Positions 8,945-18,142 are shown, numbered from the stretch's first letter. The stretch: 62,475 nt of DNA from Anaerolineae bacterium (GCA_023382675.1 JAHDWN010000003.1:1662-64136), one strand, 5' to 3'. Notes: generated by a model not told the origin, from the sequence alone. Made by a program: numbers and translations.

Positions 8945-9101
8945 GATCAGCCCTTTGTCTGTGCGTGGCGATGTGGCCTGATTATCGCCCGTGGGGCTGG
9001 CGGAGTCTATCCGTATCTTGCGTTGGCAGTGGGGCTTTCGGTCGATGATGACGGGTGACGATGCTGGATTGCGAACGAGATCGGGCGGCACCCTCGATGG
9101 C

Positions 9102-9740
9102 TCATCCCATCGCGTCGATCAGCCGGGCGAGCGCTGCGCCACGTGGGTACTCGTCGGCCCAGAGCAGCGCGGGATCAAGTGCGAAGCCTGGTAGCACGCG
9201 CGAAGTCAGGTATCCACGCGCGTCGAGCGGGATCGGATGATAGAGGTTGTCGTCGCCGAGCGCGTAAAAAGTCGCGTCGGTGCGCAGCGGGTCGATCAAC
9301 CAGTATTCGGGGATACCCAGGCTTTCATACTCGGTCAGCTTATCGGCGCGGTCGCGCGTTACACTCTCCGGCGAAACGATCTCGACCGCAATGTCGGCGA
9401 TGCCATTCACGTAGGCAGCGAGCACACGCTCGCGATGCTCGTTCAGGACGACCATCACGTCGGGTTCGCGCGCAGGCCGGTCTTCGCCAACAAACATCGG
9501 CACGCCCGCCAGCAGGACAATTCCGAGTCCTCTGTCGTCCAGAAAATAATCGAGCAATTGGCTCAGGAATTGCAGGAGCTGTTGATGGCGCGTGTTGTTG
9601 GTCATGGGGTAGATTGCCACTGCACCTGCAAGCCATTCGCTGCGTCCGCCTTCGAAGCTGTCATAGGCGCGCAGATACTCCTCGAATGACATGCGCACGT
9701 CCGGTGGTTGGGTTGGCTGCTGATGCTCTAGGAGGGACAT
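9102..9740 (-). CDS. Uma2-family restriction-endonuclease-fold protein
   Basis: A 212-residue Uma2 (DUF820) protein with a PD-(D/E)xK nuclease-like core: REPDVMVV (Asp), DIAVEIVSPES (Glu) and later RADKLTEY (Lys). The pattern YWLIDP after the core is also typical. These proteins occur in many copies in cyanobacteria and Chloroflexota; their biological role is not established, with suggestions of mobile or defence nucleases. The start at 9740 follows no clear Shine-Dalgarno. A second Uma2 gene lies at 38637-39203, with limited identity to this one. Confidence 0.88.
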   Translation of the reverse strand: MSLLEHQQPTQPPDVRMSFEEYLRAYDSFEGGRSEWLAGAVAIYPMTNNTRHQQLLQFLSQLLDYFLDDRGLGIVLLAGVPMFVGEDRPAREPDVMVVLNEHRERVLAAYVNGIADIAVEIVSPESVTRDRADKLTEYESLGIPEYWLIDPLRTDATFYALGDDNLYHPIPLDARGYLTSRVLPGFALDPALLWADEYPRGAALARLIDAMG

Positions 9741-9940
9741 AATAATCCAGGTCACATCATGACGACAATTCCATTGTACACGGTTGGCCACAGGCGGCAA
9801 ATCACATGTTACCGAGCCTGTGGTGGTTGATGCCGATCATTTACGCGGTTGGCTACCCCGGCCACAATCCTTTGTGCTGCATGCGAGCGCCCTGTGGATA
9901 AGATCAGGATGGCACCTGGAATTTGGTTCTGGAGATAGTG

Positions 9941-11479
9941 GTGAGTATCGTATCCCAGCCGCTGCCTATCAAGGCTGCTGACGAACGGGGCGTTCGTCGG
10001 AAAAACGTCGCGCGCGCCATCGTCCTCGGCATGGTCGGACTCGCGATTGTGCTCTACCTGTACGTGGCGTTGTCTACGATCACGTATCCCTATGAGTTGG
10101 AATGGATGGAAGGCGGCAGCGTCGATGCAGTCACCCGCGTCTTGCAGGGGCTGCCCATCCACGCGGCGCCTACGCCGGAGTGGGTTGGGCCGCTGTATGC
10201 GCCGGTCTATTTCTGGGTGTCAGCGCTGTTTGCCCTGGTCATCGGCAATGGCTTTCTGACCCTGCGGCTGGTCTCCCTGATCGCTTCGCTTGTCATCTGC
10301 TGGCTGATCTATCACTTCATCCAACGCGAAACCCGGCAGACATTTCCAGCGTGGATCGGCGTTGGTATCTTTTGCGGGGCATTTGCTGTCGGGGGTGCCT
10401 GGTATCACCTCGCACGGGTCGATACCCTGTTCGTGATGTGGCTGCTGGCATGTGCCTACGTCGTCCGCTACTCCGCCACGAGGCGCGGCTACCTCGGCGC
10501 TGCTGTCCTGGCAGCCCTGGCCTTCCAGACAAAGCAGTCAGCCGCAGCGCCCTTGCTGGCGCTTGCCGTCTACAGTCTGTTCATGGACTGGCGGCGCGCG
10601 CTCTGGTTCATTATCCCGGCTGGCCTCCTGGTGGGCGGGAGCGTTTTGGCGCTCGAATGGAGCACGAATGGTTGGTACAGCCATTACGCGCTGAAGTTGG
10701 GCAACGGCACGTATGGCGGTCTGTTCGTCCCCTCGCGTTTGCTGACCTTCTGGACGTCCGATCTATCGCCGTTGGTGCTCGCCGGGGCTGCCGGGGTGAT
10801 CTTCTTCGTAGTCACCGCCCGGCGTCGGAACTGGCCGACGCTGACATTCTTCGCGCTTTTGACATTGAGCTTTCTCGCCTCAGCCTATGCAGGCAGATTG
10901 ATCGAGGGGGGCTACCTCAACGCAATTCTGCCGATGATTGCCATGCTGGCGCTGCTTGCCGGCCTGGGCGTCGCTTCGACCTTCGAGCTGATCCACAAGA
11001 GCCATTTCCGCCGGAAGGGGTGGCTGAGCGGCTACGCTTATCTGTTGATTGCCTTGCAGTTTCTGGCGCTGTTATACAATCCCAACCACTATATTCCGAC
11101 GGCTGAGGATCGCGAGGCTGGCGCTGCGCTCATCGCCCTGCTGCGCGCTCAGCCAGGAGATGTGCTGGTGGTCGGGCATGGTTACTATGCCGACATGGCG
11201 GGCAAGCCTGGCTATCACTTCGGCTTCGGCTCGAACGTCACCGACGGCCTCGGCGATCACCCGCAAAAACGCGCGCTGGTCGCGCTGGTGGAGCAGGGAA
11301 TCACGGAGCAGCGCTGGAGTGCCATCATTACCGACGATTTTGAGCGGCTGTCTGAGCCATTCGCTGATGTGCTCGATCAGTATTACGTCTCGCACTCGAT
11401 CACGTATCCTGATGACTACACCTTTCGTCCGGTCACTGGCATGGGGACGCGCCCGACGGAGATCTGGACACCGCGTTAG
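9941..11479 (+). CDS. Polytopic membrane protein, GT39/ArnT-like
   Basis: 512 residues with about ten to twelve transmembrane helices and a C-terminal soluble domain from about residue 395. An acidic pair follows the first helix in the first extracytoplasmic loop (ELEWMEGGSVDA), and WYHLARVDTLFVMW comes later. This arrangement is typical of GT-C-fold glycosyltransferases that use polyprenyl-phosphate sugars. I start at GTG 9941, which has GGAG six bases upstream; a TTG at 9923 has no such site. The protein is predicted, not proven, to glycosylate an envelope component. The gene stands alone and is followed by a ~140-bp repeat element. Confidence 0.72.
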   Translation: MSIVSQPLPIKAADERGVRRKNVARAIVLGMVGLAIVLYLYVALSTITYPYELEWMEGGSVDAVTRVLQGLPIHAAPTPEWVGPLYAPVYFWVSALFALVIGNGFLTLRLVSLIASLVICWLIYHFIQRETRQTFPAWIGVGIFCGAFAVGGAWYHLARVDTLFVMWLLACAYVVRYSATRRGYLGAAVLAALAFQTKQSAAAPLLALAVYSLFMDWRRALWFIIPAGLLVGGSVLALEWSTNGWYSHYALKLGNGTYGGLFVPSRLLTFWTSDLSPLVLAGAAGVIFFVVTARRRNWPTLTFFALLTLSFLASAYAGRLIEGGYLNAILPMIAMLALLAGLGVASTFELIHKSHFRRKGWLSGYAYLLIALQFLALLYNPNHYIPTAEDREAGAALIALLRAQPGDVLVVGHGYYADMAGKPGYHFGFGSNVTDGLGDHPQKRALVALVEQGITEQRWSAIITDDFERLSEPFADVLDQYYVSHSITYPDDYTFRPVTGMGTRPTEIWTPR

Positions 11480-11796
11480 GCACTAGCGACGAAAAAATAG
11501 TGCAACTTCAGCGTAAATGGCTTGAGTCGCCTTTCATCCCCACCCCTGAACCTGACGGTTCTTCCCCTCCCCATCGCGATGGGGAGGGGATTGAGGGGAG
11601 GGGACACATTCAATCACAGCGCCCTGAAATTGCACTAAGCGGCACGCTGATTTGCGGGTGGCGACGCCGACCAGGCTGCCTCGATAGCTTTTGATTGCTC
11701 CGGTGTTCACAAACGATAGCTTTTGATAGCTAGTTGCGGCTAGATTCTGGAGTATTGAACCGACTCCGTCGTAGTTTCAGGCTGCAACGAACCCGC
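11480..11796. other. Intergenic region between GT39-like gene and mvaA
   Basis: This 317-bp gap holds the 140-bp MITE-like element. The rest contains a direct repeat of the phrase GATAGCTTTTGAT (about 11686 and 11714) shortly before the mevalonate genes. I found no convincing promoter hexamers. Confidence 0.5.
11498..11637. mobile_element. MITE-like element, copy A (140 bp)
   Basis: The ends are inverted copies: TAGTGCAACTTCAGCG (11498-11513) and CGCCCTGAAATTGCACTA (11620-11637). The terminal TA on each side could be a target duplication of the Tc1/IS630 kind. The centre holds a perfect 28-bp palindrome (14-bp arms) around CCATCGCGATGG. A related copy of nearly the same length lies at 52764-52901. 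It has no coding capacity and lies between the GT39-like gene and the HMG-CoA reductase gene. Confidence 0.65.
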
Positions 11797-13095
11797 ATGA
11801 CACAAGAACACACCTCACGAATGCCCGGCTTTTACAAACGACCGTTGACCGAGCGCGCGGCGCTGGTCGCGCAGTGGGCGGGGCTGTCGCCGCAAGAACA
11901 GGCGGCACTGCTCGGCGTGGCCGGGTTGAGCGCCGCGCAAGCGGACCACATGATCGAGAACGTGGTCGGTGTCTACAGCCTGCCGCTTGGGATTGCCACC
12001 AACTTTCTGATCAACGACGTGGACGTGTTGATCCCGATGGCCATTGAGGAGCCGTCAGTCGTCGCTGCCATCAGCAACGCGGCCAAACTCTTCCGCGCCA
12101 GCGGCGGCTTCCGCACGTCGAGCGACGAGCCGATCATGATCGGGCAGATGCAGGTGCTCGATCTGCCCGACGTGTACGTGGCGGCGGGCGCGGTCATGGC
12201 GCAGCGGGATCGCCTGCTGGCAGAAGCCAACGCCGTCAGCGGCCCGATCATCCAGTACGGCGGCGGCGCGCGCGGCCTGGAAGTGCGCCCACTGACCGAT
12301 ACGCCCGTTGGCCCGATGCTGATCGTACACTTGCTGTTCGACACGCGCGACGCGATGGGCGCGAATACGGTCAACACTGCGGTTGAACACCTAGCGCCGA
12401 TGCTCGAAGCCATCACCGGCGGGCGCGTCAACCTGCGCATCCTGAGCAATCTGGCCGACCATCGCAAGGCGCGCGCCGAGGGCTTGATCCCGGCGTCGGA
12501 GCTGGCGACCGATGAGATCAGCGGGCAAGACGCCGTGCGCGCCATCGTCGAGGCGGGCGCGTTCGCAGAGGCCGATCCCTACCGGGCGGCGACGCACAAC
12601 AAAGGCATCATGAACGGCATCGACGCCGTGGTGATAGCGACTGGCAACGACTGGCGTGCGGTCGAGGCCGGGGCACACGCCTACGCCGCCCGTGATGGCG
12701 TGTATCGCAGCCTGACGCACTGGTCGATGACACCGACTGGCGATCTGCTTGGCAGCATCGAACTGCCCATGGCCGTCGGCACCGTCGGCGGGGCGACGCG
12801 CGTCCACCCGGCGGCGCGGGTTGCGCTCAAGGTGATGAACATCAGCAACGCGCGGCAGTTGAGCGAGATCATGGCGGCGGTCGGGCTGGCGCAAAACCTG
12901 GCCGCGATCCGCGCGCTGGCGACCGTGGGCATTCAGCACGGGCACATGCGGCTGCACGCGCGCCAGTTTGCCATCGCTGCCGGGGCGACCGCCGAGCAAG
13001 TGGCGCAGGTGGTGCAGCAGATGATTGACGAGAAGAACATCCTCCTGGAACGCGCGCAGGAGATTGTCCGCGAGATGAATTCCGCAGGGTCATGA
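11797..13095 (+). CDS. mvaA: Hydroxymethylglutaryl-CoA reductase, class II (degradative type)
   Basis: A 432-residue class II HMG-CoA reductase, which interconverts HMG-CoA and mevalonate with NAD(P)H. All four catalytic residues are visible in their motifs: Glu in EEPSVVAAIS, Lys in THNKGIMNGID, Asp in GNDWRAVEAGAHAY and His in GHMRLHARQ. The substrate-site MIENVVGVYSLPLG and the DAMGANTVNT stretch also match. I chose the ATG at 11797, since the family sequence begins with the SRxPGFYK segment shortly after it; an ATG at 11821 is the alternative, and neither has a strong ribosome-binding site. HMG-CoA synthase follows 75 bp downstream, so in this context it probably works biosynthetically for isoprenoids. 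Confidence 0.94.
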   Translation: MTQEHTSRMPGFYKRPLTERAALVAQWAGLSPQEQAALLGVAGLSAAQADHMIENVVGVYSLPLGIATNFLINDVDVLIPMAIEEPSVVAAISNAAKLFRASGGFRTSSDEPIMIGQMQVLDLPDVYVAAGAVMAQRDRLLAEANAVSGPIIQYGGGARGLEVRPLTDTPVGPMLIVHLLFDTRDAMGANTVNTAVEHLAPMLEAITGGRVNLRILSNLADHRKARAEGLIPASELATDEISGQDAVRAIVEAGAFAEADPYRAATHNKGIMNGIDAVVIATGNDWRAVEAGAHAYAARDGVYRSLTHWSMTPTGDLLGSIELPMAVGTVGGATRVHPAARVALKVMNISNARQLSEIMAAVGLAQNLAAIRALATVGIQHGHMRLHARQFAIAAGATAEQVAQVVQQMIDEKNILLERAQEIVREMNSAGS

Positions 13096-13099
13096 TGGT

Positions 13100-13126
13100 G
13101 TAGGGACGAGGCGTGACTCGTCCGCC
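13100..13126. repeat. GTAGGGACG-type intergenic hairpin, copy 2
   Basis: GTAGGGACGAG continues into GCGTGA and closes with CTCGTCC: a 7-bp perfect stem (13104-13110 with 13117-13123). It shares its first nine bases with the copies at 107 and 14363 and lies in the mvaA-mvaS gap. Confidence 0.55.
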
Positions 13127-13170
13127 ATCTGACCTTTGGAACACGAACATTGACGAGAGGCAAGGAACAG

Positions 13171-14262
13171 ATGTCGCTAAACGGAAATAAACCCAGCCCG
13201 AAGATGAACGCGCTGTTGATGCGACCGGATCGCGAGGTCGGCATTGTCGGCTACGGGGCATACGTGCCGCGCTACCGGCTGCCAGGCTCGGAGGTCAGCC
13301 GCGTGTGGACACACAATCTCGGCGGCAGCCCGGTTACAGAGAAAGCCGTCGCTGGCCCGGATGAGGACGTGACGACCATGTCCATCGAGTCAGCGCGCAA
13401 CGCCATCCTCCGTGCCAACATTGACCCACAAGAACTGCGCGCGATCTGGGTCGGCAGTGAGAGCCACCCCTACGCCGTCAAGCCGACGAGCACGATCGTC
13501 GCCGAAAGCATCGGCGCATCGACCAACATTCAGGCGGCGGACTGGGAGTTTGCCTGCAAGGCGGGCACGGAGGCCGTTCAGGCGAGCATCGGCATCGTCG
13601 GCAGCGGCATGGGCCGCTACACGATGAGCATCGGTATGGATACGGCGCAGTCTCGCCCTGGCGATGCGCTCGAATACACAGCGGCGAGCGGCGGTGCGGC
13701 CTTCATCCTCGGCCCGGCTGAGGAGTCATGCGCCGTCTATCAGGCGAGCTACAGCTACGTGACCGATACACCGGATTTCTGGCGGCGGGCGGACGAGAGC
13801 TACCCGTCACATGGTGAGCGTTTCACCGGCGAACCAGCCTATTTCAACCACGTGCTCAGCGCGGCGCGCACTCTCATGGAGACGATGGGCACCAATGCTG
13901 ACGATTACACGCACGTCGTGCTGCACCAGCCGAACGTCAAGTTCCCGGAGCGCGCGGCGAAGATGCTCGGCTTCAAAGAGGAGCAGTACAAGACCGGCCT
14001 GCTCGCGGGCGAGATCGGCAACACCTACTCCGGTTCGTGCATGATCGGCCTGACGGCGATCCTGGACGAAGCGAAACCGGAAGATCGCATTTTGATGGTC
14101 AGCTATGGCAGCGGTGCAGGCTCGGATGCGTTCGACATCCTGGTGACTGAACAAGTCCGTGAGGTGCAGGGGCGTGCGCCGAAGACGCGCGATTACATCG
14201 CCCGGCGCACGGTGGTCGATTACGCGACCTACGCCCGTTATCGCGGTTTGTTGAAGGATTGA
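13171..14262 (+). CDS. mvaS: Hydroxymethylglutaryl-CoA synthase, archaeal type
   Basis: A 363-residue thiolase-fold enzyme that condenses acetyl-CoA with acetoacetyl-CoA to give HMG-CoA. The N-terminal [15 protein letters not shown] is the signature of archaeal-type HMGS. The nucleophilic Cys lies in [13 protein letters not shown], the His in [15 protein letters not shown], and the C-terminal [15 protein letters not shown] and [11 protein letters not shown] loops are intact. The ATG at 13171 is preceded by AAGGA. Archaeal homologues work in a complex with acetoacetyl-CoA thiolase and a DUF35 protein. Here a thiolase homologue follows, but I find no DUF35 gene. Confidence 0.93.
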   Translation: MSLNGNKPSPKMNALLMRPDREVGIVGYGAYVPRYRLPGSEVSRVWTHNLGGSPVTEKAVAGPDEDVTTMSIESARNAILRANIDPQELRAIWVGSESHPYAVKPTSTIVAESIGASTNIQAADWEFACKAGTEAVQASIGIVGSGMGRYTMSIGMDTAQSRPGDALEYTAASGGAAFILGPAEESCAVYQASYSYVTDTPDFWRRADESYPSHGERFTGEPAYFNHVLSAARTLMETMGTNADDYTHVVLHQPNVKFPERAAKMLGFKEEQYKTGLLAGEIGNTYSGSCMIGLTAILDEAKPEDRILMVSYGSGAGSDAFDILVTEQVREVQGRAPKTRDYIARRTVVDYATYARYRGLLKD

Positions 14263-14269
14263 TGAGAGC

Positions 14270-14541
14270 GAATTAGCACGATAGCAAATTAGCGGATTAG
14301 AGGCTTTCGGCGGTCGGCTATCGGCCTGAAGCGGGCGTAGGGCGAATCCGTGAGATCCCGGTGTAGGGACGGCATTCTTGCCGTCCGGGTGAGGGTGCGA
14401 AATCATAGCGCCTACGACCGGCACACGCTCTTGAAACGCCATCTGGGTTTTGACGGAATTGCTCTGTATCGGTTCCAAGCCGAAAGCTGACTGCCGATAG
14501 CCAACAGCTAATTTGCTAATCCGCTAACACGCTAATCTGCC
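14270..14541. repeat. Composite element with related inverted ends
   Basis: The left end (14270-14325) contains ATTAGC phrases followed by GCTTTCGGC and GGCTATCGGC. The right end (14478-14541) contains the reverse complements of the same words, GCCGAAAGC, GCCGATAGCC and then several GCTAAT phrases. Between them lies a GTAGGGACG hairpin. It fills the 298-bp gap between the HMG-CoA synthase and thiolase genes and has no coding capacity. A non-autonomous mobile element or a nest of palindromic repeats would fit. Confidence 0.5.
14363..14391. repeat. GTAGGGACG-type intergenic hairpin, copy 3
   Basis: GTAGGGACGGC, loop ATTCTT, then GCCGTCC: a 7-bp perfect stem (14367-14373 with 14380-14386). It is the third copy of this hairpin type and sits inside the larger inverted structure at 14270-14541. 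Confidence 0.55.
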
Positions 14542-14560
14542 AACTGAACGGAGTTCATAT

Positions 14561-15712
14561 ATGCGCGATGTGAGCATTATTGGCGTCGGCCAGACGAAGG
14601 TCGGCGAGCATTGGGAGAGCGGGCTGCGCACGCTGGCGGCGGAGGCTGCGCACGCCGCGCTCGGCGACGCCGGGATCGATGCGGTCGATGCGCTCTACGT
14701 CGGCAGCGCCTACGCCGCGTCGATCAGCAATCAGTCGCAGCTCGGCGCGTTGATCGCGGATTACGCCGGGATGGGCAACCTGGAGGCGTTCACCGTCGAG
14801 GCGGCGGAAGCCAGCGGCGCGGCAGCGCTGCGTGCGGGCTACCTGGCGGTTGCCAGCGGTGCGGTCGAGGTGGCGATGGTGCTTGGCGTCGAAAAATCGA
14901 CCGACATGGTGGCTGAAGCGCGCACCCTGGCGCGTGGTATCAGCCTGGACGCCGATTTCGAGACGATCCAGGGCACGACAGCGACGGCGCAGGCGGCACT
15001 GTTGATGCGCCGCTACCTGCACGAGCACGGCGTCACCGTAGGCGCGTTCGAGGGCTTCAGCCTGAACGCCCATGCCAACGGCGTGAAGAACCCGAACGCG
15101 ATGTATCGCAATGCGCTCAAGCCGGGCGCATTCGGCAAAGCGCCGCTGGTCGCCGACCCGGTCAATCTGTTCGACAGCGCGCCGGATGGCGATGGCGCGG
15201 CGGCGGTCATCCTCGTCAGCGGCGAACGCGCGCCGGACATGGCCCCACAGCCGGTCAAGATCGCGGGCAGCGCCGTGGCAACGGATACGCTGGCACTGCA
15301 CGACCGCGACGATCTGCTGTATTTGAAGGCCGTGGCGCTCTCGGCGCAGAAAGCCTGCGCCCAGGCTGGCATCGACGTACAGGCGGCGCAGGTCTATGAG
15401 CTGCACGATGCGTTCACGGTGTTGACGGCGCTGGCGTTCGAAGCGATGGGCTTCGCCGAGCGCGGGCAGGGCTGGAAGCTGGCGTCTGACGTGCAGATTG
15501 GGCTGGCGGGCGCGACACCAATCAGCACCTTTGGCGGCTTGAAGGCGCGCGGCAATCCGGTCGGCGCGACGGGCGTCTATCAGGCGGTCGAGGCGACGCT
15601 GCAACTGCGTGGCCAGGCCGGGGAAAACCAGGTGGCGGGCGTGCGCACGGCACTGATCCAGAACCTGGGCGGCATGGCGAGCACCGCGATCACGCACGTG
15701 CTGCGTGTGTAG
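14561..15712 (+). CDS. Thiolase-superfamily protein lacking the catalytic Cys and His
   Basis: 383 residues, full length for the archaeal/SCP-x-like thiolase group. The fold markers are present: MRDVSIIGVGQTKVGEHW at the start, YELHDAFTVLTAL, GGLKARGNPVGATG and IQNLGGMASTAITHVL. Two key residues are changed. The nucleophile motif, normally AACASG, reads VEAAEASG, so residue 83 is Glu (codon GAA at 14807-14809). The His of GHPxGATG is Asn 332 (AAT at 15554-15556). Ordinary thiolysis or Claisen chemistry is therefore doubtful. It might be a structural partner of the HMG-CoA synthase, or an aldolase-like member such as Ltp2. Position after mvaS suggests that it belongs to the mevalonate route. 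Confidence 0.85.
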   Translation: MRDVSIIGVGQTKVGEHWESGLRTLAAEAAHAALGDAGIDAVDALYVGSAYAASISNQSQLGALIADYAGMGNLEAFTVEAAEASGAAALRAGYLAVASGAVEVAMVLGVEKSTDMVAEARTLARGISLDADFETIQGTTATAQAALLMRRYLHEHGVTVGAFEGFSLNAHANGVKNPNAMYRNALKPGAFGKAPLVADPVNLFDSAPDGDGAAAVILVSGERAPDMAPQPVKIAGSAVATDTLALHDRDDLLYLKAVALSAQKACAQAGIDVQAAQVYELHDAFTVLTALAFEAMGFAERGQGWKLASDVQIGLAGATPISTFGGLKARGNPVGATGVYQAVEATLQLRGQAGENQVAGVRTALIQNLGGMASTAITHVLRV

Positions 15713-15891
15713 TTACATTTTCTATCCCACCTCACTCGGTGACGCAGAGTGTATCAAGCTCCGGAATCCGGGTGAGGGTGCTTCCTCAAAACATGCAACG
15801 GCTCACCTGAAAAGATGACCTTCGTCAGGAGAGACCTGCATGTCCCTCGGGTTACGATTGAGTTCATCGTTTTCGCATCACGGAACCGCTT

Positions 15892-17169
15892 ATGACTGTT
15901 CTTGGACTAATCCGTGGACACCGTTGGCCAACGCTCTTCGGATGCGGGTTGTTCATCGGCATGATGTCCGTGGGCTACGCCTACAACGTTACTTTTATCC
16001 AGCTTGGTCTGATCGACCTGGGCGAACGGCTTCTGGGGATGGAGCAGCAGACTATCGCCGGGCAGATGGCGCTGCTTGCCATCTGTACGTGCGGGGTTGC
16101 GCTCATGACCGGATCGCTCATGATGCGATCTCACTGGGGCAAAACGCTTGCCGGCAAGCTGCGTCTCGCCTGGGTATCGGTGACACTGCAAACGTTGCTG
16201 ACATGGGTTGCACCGTCGGTAACCACGCAGAGCGCGTTCACAGTCTGGATCGTGGCAGCGTCGCTGGCGCTGGGTATCGGTGTCCCGGCGACGTTCAGTT
16301 TGACCGTCGATTTCATTCCGCGACGGGCGCGCGGCTATGCTGCGGCAGCAATCACGGCGGGCGCATATTTTCTGGCAGCGGTCGTCCTGACCGAATGGCG
16401 CATCGAAACCTTCGCCGCGCAAATGCTCATCCTGATGATTCCAGGGTGGGCGCTCATCAGCTTGCTGGCGTTTGTACCGCTGCCTTTCATGCGCCATCTG
16501 GCAGACCAGCATTGGCAGCCAGCGTTCGGCGATGGCCGATTTGTTCGGCGCGACACCGCTGGACGCGCTCAGGTACTCCGCAAGCCACTGGCGCTGATCT
16601 TGATCATGTTCGGAGTGTTTTTCGTCGACAGCCTGGGCTTTCTACGCCTGCTGGAAACGCCGGTCTATATGAACACCGCGTGGCAAGCGCCCGATCCGGA
16701 CATACGGCTGTTTATCGGCGCAATGCACGTCCTGGGCGCATTGGCGGCGGGTATTCTCTACACGGCATTTGATGAGCACCAGCTTTTTCTTTGGATATTT
16801 GGCATCTTCGCGCTGGTACATTTGATGTACAGCCTGCACCTGCGCACAGCACCCGGTGAGAGTGCTCCCCTGGCAATGCCCATGCTGTATGCAATCGCCG
16901 TCAGTCTGTACACGGTGGTCAACTTTGCCCTGTGGGCGGATATTTCGACCGCGGATACCATCAGCCGCAACACCGCGGTTGGTGTAGCCTTCTCCGGCTG
17001 GACGGCGACATTTCTCAGTACGGCGCTGGCGATTCAATGGCAGCGTGCCGGGATGCCGCTGGAGACGCATCTCAATATCGTGGATTCTTTTGCGCTCCTG
17101 TTCTTCCTGGCGCTGCTTGTCGGCATATTCTGGAAGCCGCGCGTGCCACCGAGCGAGGGCAAACTATGA
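15892..17169 (+). CDS. MFS-like transporter
   Basis: A 425-residue integral membrane protein with about twelve hydrophobic helices and a central cytoplasmic loop near residues 195-225, the usual major-facilitator layout. The stretch LALGIGVPATFSLTVDFIPRRARGYAAAA resembles the conserved loop and helix 5 region of MFS proteins. The substrate is unknown. Its stop overlaps the start of the following lipoprotein gene by 4 bp (ATGA), so the two are translationally coupled and probably work together. A 179-bp gap separates it from the thiolase homologue. Confidence 0.75.
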   Translation: MTVLGLIRGHRWPTLFGCGLFIGMMSVGYAYNVTFIQLGLIDLGERLLGMEQQTIAGQMALLAICTCGVALMTGSLMMRSHWGKTLAGKLRLAWVSVTLQTLLTWVAPSVTTQSAFTVWIVAASLALGIGVPATFSLTVDFIPRRARGYAAAAITAGAYFLAAVVLTEWRIETFAAQMLILMIPGWALISLLAFVPLPFMRHLADQHWQPAFGDGRFVRRDTAGRAQVLRKPLALILIMFGVFFVDSLGFLRLLETPVYMNTAWQAPDPDIRLFIGAMHVLGALAAGILYTAFDEHQLFLWIFGIFALVHLMYSLHLRTAPGESAPLAMPMLYAIAVSLYTVVNFALWADISTADTISRNTAVGVAFSGWTATFLSTALAIQWQRAGMPLETHLNIVDSFALLFFLALLVGIFWKPRVPPSEGKL

Positions 17170-18071
17170 AACTTCCGACCTGGATCGTCTGGTTGCTGTT
17201 CCCGCTGCTTGCAGCATGTGCGAGTGATAGCAGTGGCGGCGTCTGGCTCGTTACCGCTGGCGAACACGAGATCACATCTGGCATGACGCAGCAGAGCACA
17301 GTCGTCCTGTTTGACGGCGTGGTGCATCTGGAGGAGGGCGCAACGATTGCCGATAGTGTGTTCATCTTGCGCGGCAGTCTGGAATCCGCCGGACATATCA
17401 TAGGTAGTGTCGAGGTTCTGGGCGGGACGCTCAAGCTGCTGCCGACGGCGGTGGTCGACGGCGACGTAAGCAGCGGCGTGGGCGCGCTGGAGATCGATCC
17501 ACAAGCACAGGTGCGTGGAGAGATTAGGCGTACAACGACCTTGACGGTGCCCAATCGTGTCTTGGGGACGGGATCAGAGACGACCGATAGCATCCTGTGG
17601 TTTCTCGTCCAAACAATCCCTCTGATCATCTTTTCTTACCTGCTTGCACGGACGATGCCGCGACGATTGGAGCGCGTGTGTGATGCCATTCTCCAGCAAC
17701 CAATGGTCTGCGGAGCATTTGGCGTACTGGCCGCTTTGGTAGCGCTTGTGGCGATTGTCGTCATGGCATTCACCGTGATCCTGATCCCTGTCGCGCTACT
17801 GGTGTTGGTCTTCGGCGTCATCGCAGCGGGTTATGCCTGGAGCGCATATGGGACGCTTCTCGGTAAGCTGCTCGCACCGTATTTACCCTTGAAGTCAAGG
17901 TATCCGCTCATCACACTTTTGGGCACATTCGCATTTGTGCTGGTGATGACCGCAATCCAGATCGTGCCGGTCATCGGATCCGCGCTTGTCATTGCCATGG
18001 CAGGCACTGGAATTGGTGCGGTGCTGATCACACGGTTGGGGACACAGCGATATGTGGCTCGTAGTGACTGA
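17166..18071 (+). CDS. Lipoprotein with polymer-forming-like domain and membrane helices
   Basis: 301 residues. The N-terminus is a lipoprotein signal with lipobox LLAAC, Cys at residue 18. The next ~110 residues are short beta-type repeats ([14 protein letters not shown], then [24 protein letters not shown]), the look of bactofilin or polymer-forming (DUF583-like) beta-helices. From about residue 140 there are four or five hydrophobic helices. The ATG at 17166 overlaps the MFS stop, which fixes the start; longer in-frame readings run through the MFS gene and are not coding. A lipoprotein signal combined with several later helices is uncommon. Function is unknown. Confidence 0.75.
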   Translation: MKLPTWIVWLLFPLLAACASDSSGGVWLVTAGEHEITSGMTQQSTVVLFDGVVHLEEGATIADSVFILRGSLESAGHIIGSVEVLGGTLKLLPTAVVDGDVSSGVGALEIDPQAQVRGEIRRTTTLTVPNRVLGTGSETTDSILWFLVQTIPLIIFSYLLARTMPRRLERVCDAILQQPMVCGAFGVLAALVALVAIVVMAFTVILIPVALLVLVFGVIAAGYAWSAYGTLLGKLLAPYLPLKSRYPLITLLGTFAFVLVMTAIQIVPVIGSALVIAMAGTGIGAVLITRLGTQRYVARSD

Positions 18072-18142
18072 ATGATCGTGCTCAAAGTTGCTGCCGATGC
18101 GGTACACTCTGGGCGGCGAACACGGCAGCGGGAGAAAAGCTG

